Source: Intestinimonas sp052065695
GTDB taxonomy: Bacteria; Bacillota; Clostridia; Oscillospirales; Oscillospiraceae
Assembly (NCBI RefSeq): GCF_052065695.1
Contig: NZ_JBQHTM010000002.1
Span: 1-64,000, forward strand
Direction: 5' to 3'
DNA: 64,000 bases
Position numbers and translations under genes: made by a program
The notes under the pieces: generated by a model
Told to the model about the DNA's origin: nothing
The model's database searches: none
Seen by the model: the letters and a program-made list of their open reading frames with translations, nothing else
In this document: piece by piece, positions 57,816-64,000 of the stretch
Numbering within the stretch: position 1 is the first letter of the stretch
Layout: each line of letters starts with the position of its first letter

Positions 57816-58157
57816 ATGGATCTGTTTGAGATCAGAGACATCCTGAACGCCACGGTGCTGTGCGGCGAGGAGTACCTGGACCGGGAGGTCCGGTCGGCCT
57901 GCGCCAGCGATTTCATGAGCGATGTACTGGCCTATGTGAAGGACCAGGCGCTGCTGCTCACCGGTATGGTCAACCCCCAGGTGGTGCGTACCGCCGAGAT
58001 GATGGACATGAAGTGCATCATCTTCGTCCGTGGGAAGATGCCGGGCGAGGACATTCTGGAGCTTGCCAGGGAGCGGGAGATCGTGGTCATGCGCTCCGAG
58101 ATGCGCATGTTCATCGCCTGCGGCCTGCTGTACAGCAGAGGACTGGCGGGGGAGTGA
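57816..58157 (+). CDS. DRTGG-domain protein (first copy)
   Basis: A 113-residue protein of the DRTGG type: DLFEIRDILNATVLCGEEYLDREVRSACASDFMSDVLAYVKDQALLLTGMVNPQVVRTAEMMDMKCIIFVRGKMPGEDILELARE. In clostridia such proteins sit in [FeFe]-hydrogenase operons and may bind nucleotides. ATG at 57,816 has AAGGGGAG 8 nt upstream. It is 2 nt before the HATPase gene. Confidence 0.8.
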   Translation: MDLFEIRDILNATVLCGEEYLDREVRSACASDFMSDVLAYVKDQALLLTGMVNPQVVRTAEMMDMKCIIFVRGKMPGEDILELAREREIVVMRSEMRMFIACGLLYSRGLAGE

Positions 58158-58159
58158 CC

Positions 58160-58582
58160 ATGGGAGATCTGAAGCTGAACTATGAGGTGGACGGCGGCGA
58201 CCTGATCCAGGCTGGCGAGGCCTCCAGCAAGATGAAGATGACCCTCAAGAAGCTGGGGCTGCCGCCGGAGGTCATTCGCCGGGCCTCCATCTGCATGTAC
58301 GAGGGCGAGATCAATATGGTCATCCACGCCGACGGCGGCCAGGTGGAGGTGGACGTGGGGATGGACACCATCACCATCCGCCTCACCGACCATGGCCCCG
58401 GCATCCCCGACGTGGACCAGGCCATGGAGGAGGGCTTCTCCACCGCCGGAGACGTGGCCCGGGACCTGGGCTTCGGCGCCGGTATGGGCCTGCCCAATAT
58501 GAAGCGCTGCTCCGACGACATGCAGATTGACACCCAGGTGGGCGTGGGCACCACGGTGACCATGAAGATCCACATCAACTGA
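58160..58582 (+). CDS. HATPase (RsbW/anti-sigma-like) protein (first copy)
   Basis: A 140-residue single HATPase domain: RRASICMYEGEINMVIHADGG (N-box), LTDHGPGIPDVDQAMEEGFST (G1) and GFGAGMGLPNMKRCSD (G2). It resembles serine-kinase/anti-sigma ATPases. It probably senses ATP or phosphorylates partners in the hydrogen-sensing module; function is not known for this context. Confidence 0.85.
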   Translation: MGDLKLNYEVDGGDLIQAGEASSKMKMTLKKLGLPPEVIRRASICMYEGEINMVIHADGGQVEVDVGMDTITIRLTDHGPGIPDVDQAMEEGFSTAGDVARDLGFGAGMGLPNMKRCSDDMQIDTQVGVGTTVTMKIHIN

Positions 58583-58634
58583 AAAACCGGGCGTCCGGCG
58601 TCAGGACGCCCCTTGGAAACGGGGTGATCCCACG

Positions 58635-59975
58635 ATGATGAAACATTCCGTCATTCTGGAATACAAGCGCTGCCGGGGGTGTACCACCTGCATCAAGAAC
58701 TGCCCCACCGAGGCCATCCGGGTCCGCAACGGCAAGGCCACCATCCTCAACGAGCGGTGCATCGACTGCGGCAAGTGCATCCAGGTCTGCCCCCACAAGG
58801 CCATCAAGTCGGTGAGCGACAGCCTGGAAAAGCTGGAGAAGTACCAGTACCGGGTGGCCCTCCCCGACCCCGCCCTCTACGGCCAGTTCCAGTACCTGGA
58901 CGACATTGACATCGTATTGAACGGCCTTCTGAAGATCGGCTTCCAGAAGGTCTTTGAGACGGCCCGGGCGGCGGAGATCCTCTCCGACTACGCCCGCCAC
59001 GCCATCAGCAGCGGGGAGAACAAGGTCATGCCTCAGATCTCCTCCGCCTGCCCCACCATCCTGCGGCTCATCCGCACCCGCTTCCCCAAGCTCATCCCCA
59101 ACGTCAACCCCACCATCACCCCGGTGGAGCTGGCCGCCATCCTGGCCCGGCGGGAGGCCGTGGCCGAGACGGGCCTTCCTCCGGAGGAGATCGGCATCTT
59201 CTCCATCGTCCCCTGTTCCTCGCAGGTAACGGCGGCCCACACCCCGGAGGGCCTGGAAAAGCCGGTGCTGGACGGGGCCTTTGCCATCCGTGACATCTAC
59301 CTGCGGCTGCTGGGCCCCATGCGGGACCTGGAGGAGGTCAAGCCCATGACCTCGGCGGGGATCATGGGAGTGGGCTGGGCCTGCTGCGGCGGAGAGTCGG
59401 CCGCCCGGCTGGGTCAGAGCTACCTGGCGGTGGACGGCATCGAGAACTGCATCAACATGCTGGAGGAGATCGAGGACGGCCGCCTCCCCGAGGCCGACTT
59501 CATCGAGCTGTGCGCCTGTACCCAGGGCTGCGTGGGGGGCTGCCTCACGGTGGAGAACCCCTACGGCGCCCGGATGCGGATCAAGAAGCTGATGAAGGGG
59601 CTGCCCGTTTCCCGGAGCCGGTACGACTTCCGCAGCGGCGACCGGGAGCTGGTCCGGGTAGACCGGGAGCTCCAGTACTTACCCTCCTTCCAGCTGGACC
59701 AGGACCGGGGCGCCGCCCTGGAGAAGCTGGTCAAGATCGAGGAGCTGGAGCGCAGCCTGCCGGGGCTGGACTGCGGCTCCTGCGGCGCGCCCTCCTGCCA
59801 CGCCCTGGCCGAGGACGTGGTCCAGGGTCGGGCCAGTATGGAGGATTGTATCTTTAAAGTCCGGGAGCGCATGCAGTACATGGCGGGCACCGGAGACGCA
59901 GACGAATACCTGCCCGCGCCCTTCCGGCAGCGTCGGGTCCCAGGCAAGAAACCAGAAGGAGGTTCCCGGAATTGA
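58635..59975 (+). CDS. HydS-type sensory [FeFe]-hydrogenase homologue
   Basis: The 446 residues begin with two [4Fe-4S] ferredoxin motifs (CRGCTTCIKNCP and CIDCGKCIQVCP). An [FeFe]-hydrogenase large-subunit domain follows: L1 SSACP (136-140), L2 VPCSSQ (C194) and L3 ELCACTQGC (C295, C299). All four cluster-binding cysteines are kept, but the proton-transfer Cys of TSCCP is Ala138, as in HydS-type putative sensors. A further iron-sulfur domain (DCGSCGAPSC) lies near 385-415. Sensing of H2 or redox state, rather than H2 production, is the likely role. Confidence 0.8.
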   Translation: MMKHSVILEYKRCRGCTTCIKNCPTEAIRVRNGKATILNERCIDCGKCIQVCPHKAIKSVSDSLEKLEKYQYRVALPDPALYGQFQYLDDIDIVLNGLLKIGFQKVFETARAAEILSDYARHAISSGENKVMPQISSACPTILRLIRTRFPKLIPNVNPTITPVELAAILARREAVAETGLPPEEIGIFSIVPCSSQVTAAHTPEGLEKPVLDGAFAIRDIYLRLLGPMRDLEEVKPMTSAGIMGVGWACCGGESAARLGQSYLAVDGIENCINMLEEIEDGRLPEADFIELCACTQGCVGGCLTVENPYGARMRIKKLMKGLPVSRSRYDFRSGDRELVRVDRELQYLPSFQLDQDRGAALEKLVKIEELERSLPGLDCGSCGAPSCHALAEDVVQGRASMEDCIFKVRERMQYMAGTGDADEYLPAPFRQRRVPGKKPEGGSRN

Positions 59976-60301
59976 ACGTAAGAGAACTGGCCCATGTGAT
60001 GGCCCTGACAGAATTCATCATGCCCGAACCCGAGCGGGAGGTCAGCGGCGGCTACGTGGGCGACCTGCTCAGCTGGGTCATGGGCCGTGCCCAGACCGGC
60101 AATGTGTGGCTGACCATCATGTCCAACCAGAACGTGGCCGCCGTGGCCCTGATGGCGGAGGTCTCCTGTGTGGTGCTCACCGAGGGCGTCAAGCCCGACG
60201 AGGCCCTGCGGCAGCGGGCCGAGCAGCAGAATATCAACATCCTGGGGACGAAGCTCTCCACCTTTGATGCCGCCGCCGTGCTCAAGCAGCTCATGCGGTA
60301 A
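59972..60301 (+). CDS. DRTGG-domain protein (second copy)
   Basis: A 109-residue protein of the same family as the gene at 57,816: VRELAHVMALTEFIMPEPEREVSGGYVGDLLSWVMGRAQTGNVWLTIMSNQNVAAVALMAEVSCVVLTEGVKPDEALRQRAEQQNINILGTKLSTFDAAAVL. The TTG start at 59,972 overlaps the HydS-like gene and has AGAAGGAGG upstream. Confidence 0.82.
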   Translation: MNVRELAHVMALTEFIMPEPEREVSGGYVGDLLSWVMGRAQTGNVWLTIMSNQNVAAVALMAEVSCVVLTEGVKPDEALRQRAEQQNINILGTKLSTFDAAAVLKQLMR

Positions 60302-60336
60302 CAGACAACATAGACCCAGCGGGGAGGTGGGCGCTC

Positions 60337-61053
60337 ATCCAACTGTATTTTGATTTTCATTTCCACTCCTGCCTCTCCCCCTGCGGGGACGAGGCCATGA
60401 CCCCCGCCACCATCGCGGGCATGTGCAAGCTCTCCGGCCTGGATGTGGCCGCCCTCACCGACCACAACACCTGCGGTAACTGCCCCGCCTTCTGCGAGGC
60501 TGCCGAGGAATACGGCCTGCTGGCCATCCCGGGTATGGAGCTGTGCACCCTGGAGGAGGTCCACGTGGTGTGCCTGCTCCCCGACCTGGACCGGGCCATG
60601 GCCTTCCAGGCGGAGGTCTACCGCCGCATGGAGGGCCGGACCAATGATCCCACCATCTTCGGCCGGCAGCTCCTCATGGACGTGGACGACAACGTGGTGG
60701 GGGAGGAGACGGCCCTGCTGGCCGGCGCCACCACCATCGGGGTCTACGAGGCCGCCGCTCTGGTGGAGTCCTTCGGCGGGGTGGCCTACCCCGCCCACAT
60801 CGACCGGGAGAGCTTCTCCCTGCTCTCCAACCTGGGCCTGTGGGACCCGGCCATGGGCTTTCCCCTGGCGGAGGTCTCCCGGCGGTGTCCGCCGGACTTC
60901 ACCCGCGCCCGGCGGGACCTGCGGGGGGTGGGGACGGTCACCGGCACCGATGCCCATTACCTCCACCAGATCGTCCAGGCGGAGCAGTTCATGGAGGTGC
61001 CCGCCCGGTCCCGGGCGGCGGTGCTGGCCTGGCTGCGCCGGGGCGGCAGGTAG
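60337..61053 (+). CDS. PHP-domain phosphoesterase with apparent ATC start
   Basis: A 238-residue metal-dependent phosphoesterase. It shows HFHSCLSPCGDEAMTP (HxH, first PHP motif), LTDHNTCGNCPAF (DH), PGMELCTLEEVHV (E and H), YPAHIDRESFS and GTDAHY. The first motif lies before any ATG, GTG or TTG in frame. The best-placed start behind GGGAGG is ATC at 60,337 (spacing 9), which is a rare initiator. A start at ATG 60,397 would cut away the metal-binding HxH. A base-calling error (ATC for ATG) is possible. Confidence 0.8.
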   Translation: MQLYFDFHFHSCLSPCGDEAMTPATIAGMCKLSGLDVAALTDHNTCGNCPAFCEAAEEYGLLAIPGMELCTLEEVHVVCLLPDLDRAMAFQAEVYRRMEGRTNDPTIFGRQLLMDVDDNVVGEETALLAGATTIGVYEAAALVESFGGVAYPAHIDRESFSLLSNLGLWDPAMGFPLAEVSRRCPPDFTRARRDLRGVGTVTGTDAHYLHQIVQAEQFMEVPARSRAAVLAWLRRGGR

Positions 61054-61116
61054 CCGTGGAAACAGAGAAAGGGCATTGTCATATTCGTAAAAAGTTTGTT
61101 CCATTTCAGAAAATGG

Positions 61117-61145
61117 TTGAAGTGGCCGAAAACAGCGATTAGAAT
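61117..61145 (+). promoter_or_regulatory. Promoter of hydCB
   Basis: TTGAAG (61,117-61,122), 17-bp spacer, TAGAAT (61,140-61,145), 69 nt before hydC. Confidence 0.65.
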
Positions 61146-61213
61146 AGAGGAAATCCCACCGGTCTCCCGCCGGATGGGCGATCCATGGTATGGGAAAAAG
61201 GAGGAACGCGACT

Positions 61214-61708
61214 ATGCCAAACGTGAAGACCGTTGTACCCTACAACGGTACCCCGGAGCAAGAGGAACGGCTGCGGGCGGTCATCGCCGAGCACAAGGGA
61301 CAGCCCGGCGCCACCATGCCCGTGCTCCAGGCGGCCCAGGATATCTTCGGCTATCTGCCGGAGGAGGTCCAGATCATGGTGGCCGAGGGGCTGGATATTC
61401 CCCTCAGTGAGGTCTACGGAGTGGCCTCGTTCTACGCGCAATTCACCCTCAACCCCAAGGGCAAGTACCAGATCAGCCTGTGTTTGGGCACGGCCTGCTA
61501 CGTAAAGGGTGCCTCCGACGTGCTGGAGGCGGTGCAGCAGCGGCTGGGCATCAAGCCCGGCTCCATCACCCCCGACGGGAAGTTTTCCCTGGATGCCTGC
61601 CGGTGCATCGGCGCCTGCGGCCTGGCCCCCGTCATGATGATCAACAACGATGTTTACGGCCGCCTGACCCCCGATCAGGTGGGGGCCATTCTGGACCGCT
61701 ACGAATAA
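61214..61708 (+). CDS. hydC: [FeFe]-hydrogenase subunit HydC (NuoE-like)
   Basis: A 164-residue thioredoxin-like [2Fe-2S] protein of the NuoE/HydC family: PVLQAAQDIFGYLPEEVQIMVAEGLDIPLSEVYGVASFYAQF and the four cysteines in CLGTACYVKG and DACRCIGACGLAP. It passes electrons between NADH and the hydrogenase in bifurcating HydABC complexes. ATG at 61,214 has AAGGAGG 9 nt upstream. Confidence 0.93.
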   Translation: MPNVKTVVPYNGTPEQEERLRAVIAEHKGQPGATMPVLQAAQDIFGYLPEEVQIMVAEGLDIPLSEVYGVASFYAQFTLNPKGKYQISLCLGTACYVKGASDVLEAVQQRLGIKPGSITPDGKFSLDACRCIGACGLAPVMMINNDVYGRLTPDQVGAILDRYE

Positions 61709-61752
61709 ACGCGCCCGGTGACAGGGCCGGGTCGCCGTGAGGAGGCTGCGGG

Positions 61753-62292
61753 ATGAAAGAGCTCTCTCTCCACCTGCTGGACATCGCCCAGAACTCCATT
61801 GCCGCCGGGGCACGCCATGTGGACCTGACGGTGGAGGAGGACGGAGGGCTGCTCCAGCTCACGGTGGCCGACGACGGCCGGGGCATGTCCCCGGAGTTTT
61901 TGGCCAATGTCACCGATCCCTTCACCACCACCCGCACCACCCGGAAGGTGGGCCTGGGCCTGCCTCTCCTCCGCCTGGCGGCGGAGCAGACCGGCGGAGC
62001 CCTGCGGGTGGAGAGCCAGCTGGGGGTGGGGACCACCGTCACCGCCACCTTCCACACCGACCACATCGACTGTCCCCCCCTGGGGGACACCGCCTCCACC
62101 GTGGCCCTACTGGCCCAGGGCCTGCCGGAGGGGATGGAGCTCACCTACACCCGGCGGACCGGGCGGGGGGAGTTCCGCTTCGACACCGCGGAGATCCGGG
62201 CCGTGCTGGGGCCCGACGTCCCCCTTTCGGAGCCGGAGGTGGCCGAGTGGATGCGCTCCTATGTGGCGGAGGGAGAAGGGGAGACGGCGTGA
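61753..62292 (+). CDS. HATPase-domain protein (second copy)
   Basis: A 179-residue protein with one HATPase domain (LSLHLLDIAQNSIAAGARHVDLTVEEDG, VADDGRGMSPEFLANVTDPFTTTRTTRKVGLGLPLLRLAAEQTGG). No DHp or sensor domain. Proteins of this type lie inside clostridial hydA/B/C operons between hydC and hydB. The role is unknown. Confidence 0.88.
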   Translation: MKELSLHLLDIAQNSIAAGARHVDLTVEEDGGLLQLTVADDGRGMSPEFLANVTDPFTTTRTTRKVGLGLPLLRLAAEQTGGALRVESQLGVGTTVTATFHTDHIDCPPLGDTASTVALLAQGLPEGMELTYTRRTGRGEFRFDTAEIRAVLGPDVPLSEPEVAEWMRSYVAEGEGETA

Positions 62293-62334
62293 GCCGTCCC
62301 AAGGACCAAGACCAACACGTTAGGGAGTGAAACG

Positions 62335-62703
62335 ATGAAGAGCCTGGAAGAACTCAGAGCCATCCGTGAGAAAATGCAGAAGCAGATCGATATCCGTGAA
62401 AACAGCGCCGACGACATCCGGGTCGTGGTGGGTATGGCCACCTGCGGCATCGCCGCCGGTGCCCGTCCCGTCCTCACAGCCTTCCTGGAGGAGGTGGCCA
62501 AGCGGGAGCTGAAGAACGTCACCGTCACCCAGACCGGGTGCATCGGCGTCTGCCGCCTGGAGCCCATCGCCGAGGTCTATGTTCCCGGAGAGGAAAAGGT
62601 CACCTACGTGAAGCTGACGCCGGAGAAGGTGCCCCGCATCGTCGCCGAGCATCTGGTCAACCACAACCCCGTCACCGAGTACACCATCGGGGCGGCGGAA
62701 TAA
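62335..62703 (+). CDS. (2Fe-2S) ferredoxin-like protein of the hydrogenase operon
   Basis: A 122-residue thioredoxin-like [2Fe-2S] protein: VVVGMATCGIAAGARPVLTAFLEEVAKRELKNVTVTQTGCIGVCRLEP carries the four cysteine ligands in the TCG...GCIGVC arrangement. It is a standard small subunit of clostridial NADH-dependent hydrogenase operons. AGGGAG is upstream of the ATG. Confidence 0.88.
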   Translation: MKSLEELRAIREKMQKQIDIRENSADDIRVVVGMATCGIAAGARPVLTAFLEEVAKRELKNVTVTQTGCIGVCRLEPIAEVYVPGEEKVTYVKLTPEKVPRIVAEHLVNHNPVTEYTIGAAE

Positions 62704-62719
62704 GGAGGAGGGGTAAGAG

Positions 62720-64000
62720 ATGAACTTTGTCCGATCCCACATCCTGGTGTGCACCGGCACCGGCTGCTCCTCCTCCAACAGCCCCAAGATCATCGAAGCC
62801 TTTGAGCGGGAGCTGAAGGCCCAGGGCATGGACCAGGAGGCCCGGGTGGTCAAGACCGGCTGCTTCGGCCTGTGCGCCATGGGCCCCGTGGTCCTCATCT
62901 ACCCCGAGGGCGCCTTCTACACCCACGTTACCCCCGACGACGTGCCCGAGATCGTCTCCGAGCACATCGTCAAGGGCCGCATCGTCCAGCGGCTCCTCCA
63001 CAAGGAGGGAGAGAACGCCGAGCGGGTCACCAGCCTCTCCGACACCCGCTTCTATAAAAACCAGTACCGCATCGCCCTGCGCAACTGCGGCGTCATCAAC
63101 CCGGAGAGCATCGACGAGTACATCGGAACCGGCGGCTACGAGGCCCTGGGCCGGGCCCTCACCGAGCAGACCCCCCAGCAGGTCATCGACGCCGTGCTGG
63201 CCTCCGGCCTCCGGGGCCGCGGCGGCGCCGGCTTCCCCACCGGCCGCAAGTGGCAGATGACCCATGACGCCGTCAGCCCCGACGGGGTGAAGTTTGTCTG
63301 CTGCAACGCCGACGAGGGCGATCCTGGCGCCTTCATGGACCGGTCCGTGCTGGAGGGCGACCCCCACAGCGTCATTGAGGCCATGACCATCGCCGGCTAC
63401 GCCATCGGCGCCCACCAGGGCTACATCTACGTCCGGGCGGAGTACCCCATCGCCGTCCACCGCCTCCAGGTGGCCATCGACCAGGCCCGGGAGTACGGCC
63501 TGCTGGGCAAGAATATCTTTGAGAGCGGCTTCGACTTCGACCTGGAGCTGCGCCTGGGCGCCGGCGCCTTCGTCTGCGGCGAGGAGACCGCCCTCATGAC
63601 CTCCATCGAGGGCAAGCGGGGCGAGCCCCACCCCCGGCCGCCCTTCCCCGCCAACAAGGGCCTCTTCCAGCGTCCCACCCTCCTCAACAACGTGGAGACC
63701 TACGCCAACATCACCTGGATTTTGAACAACGGCCCGGACAAGTTCGCCGCCATCGGCACCAAGGGCTCTACCGGCACCAAGGTCTTTGCCCTGGGTGGCA
63801 AGATCACCAACACCGGCCTTGTGGAGATCCCCATGGGCACCACCCTGCGCACCGTCATCGAGGACATCGGCGGCGGCTGCCCCAACGGCAAGAAGTTCAA
63901 GGCCGCCCAGACCGGCGGCCCCTCCGGCGGCTGCATCCCCGCCAGCCTCATCGACACCCCCATGGACTACGACTCCCTGGGCGCCATCGGCTCCATGATG
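62720..64000 (+). CDS. hydB: [FeFe]-hydrogenase subunit HydB (NuoF-like), partial
   Basis: The flavin/NADH subunit of a bifurcating hydrogenase, open to the right edge (427 residues visible of ~600). The N-terminal [2Fe-2S] domain has CTGTGCSSSNS and TGCFGLCAMGP. The NuoF part has the NADH/FMN blocks GRGGAGFPTGRKW and CNADEGDPGAFMDR and GAGAFVCGEETALMTSIEGKRGEPHPRPPFP. The C-terminal cysteine clusters are beyond the window. ATG at 62,720 has AAGGAGGAGG upstream. hydA is expected next. Confidence 0.95.
   Translation, partial: MNFVRSHILVCTGTGCSSSNSPKIIEAFERELKAQGMDQEARVVKTGCFGLCAMGPVVLIYPEGAFYTHVTPDDVPEIVSEHIVKGRIVQRLLHKEGENAERVTSLSDTRFYKNQYRIALRNCGVINPESIDEYIGTGGYEALGRALTEQTPQQVIDAVLASGLRGRGGAGFPTGRKWQMTHDAVSPDGVKFVCCNADEGDPGAFMDRSVLEGDPHSVIEAMTIAGYAIGAHQGYIYVRAEYPIAVHRLQVAIDQAREYGLLGKNIFESGFDFDLELRLGAGAFVCGEETALMTSIEGKRGEPHPRPPFPANKGLFQRPTLLNNVETYANITWILNNGPDKFAAIGTKGSTGTKVFALGGKITNTGLVEIPMGTTLRTVIEDIGGGCPNGKKFKAAQTGGPSGGCIPASLIDTPMDYDSLGAIGSMM

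Overview
The window looks like the chromosome of a high-GC gut Clostridia member, probably Oscillospiraceae (Flavonifractor/Pseudoflavonifractor/Intestinimonas-like). The evidence is the Firmicutes S10-spc-alpha ribosomal protein order, zinc-type S14 and L36, a V-type ATPase operon, strong AGGAGG ribosome binding sites, and a clostridial HydS/HydABC-type hydrogenase cluster. This assignment is inferred from gene content; no species marker was searched.

Positions 1-12,000 are a visibly AT-richer, co-directional accessory island devoted to DNA/RNA restriction. It holds a 5'-truncated type I methyltransferase (hsdM), an intact hsdS, a deletion scar joining the start of hsdR to what looks like the end of a YgjP-type metallopeptidase gene, an ImmA/IrrE-HTH metalloprotease, an Mrr endonuclease, a GmrSD-type DUF262/DUF1524 protein with two C-terminal DUF4268-like modules, a small PD-(D/E)XK nuclease, and a zinc-ribbon/HEPN-like/SEC-C protein. 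The right edge carries degenerate coding resembling the 3' end of an RlmD/RumA-type rRNA methyltransferase gene, a known integration target of mobile elements.

Positions 12,100-21,720 are GC-rich and mostly core or metabolic: an AraC regulator and MFS transporter; a MATE efflux gene whose leader encodes a 19-residue peptide overlapping a strong terminator (candidate ribosome-mediated attenuation); NifS/NifU iron-sulfur assembly; a two-gene ThrE exporter; a HAD phosphatase; a secreted SGNH hydrolase; and a DUF4358 lipoprotein. A perfect bidirectional terminator separates these from a nine-gene V-ATPase operon on the minus strand (21,743-30,415), whose K subunit carries the Na+-binding residue set. 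A putative glycosidase-like exoprotein and a MarR regulator follow, also on the minus strand.

Positions 32,536-49,215 are the S10-spc-alpha operon: rpsJ to rplO, secY, adk, map, a KOW protein, infA, rpmJ, rpsM, rpsK, rpsD, rpoA, rplQ. It has a clear promoter, a 270-nt leader and a terminal hairpin. Several spacers inside it are unusually long and GC-rich.

Positions 49,216-57,450 hold a DUF3343 gene, a GntR-ABC transporter operon under a palindromic operator, GAPDH, a histidine kinase-like protein lacking the phospho-acceptor motif, two inverted copies of a hairpin-rich repeat, a divergent pair of small genes sharing a promoter region, and serC-serA. Positions 57,682-64,000 encode a redox/hydrogen module: DRTGG and HATPase proteins, a HydS-type sensory [FeFe]-hydrogenase homologue with Ala at the proton-transfer Cys position, a PHP phosphoesterase (apparently with a non-standard start codon), then HydC, HATPase, a [2Fe-2S] protein and HydB of an electron-bifurcating hydrogenase. 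HydB runs off the right edge.
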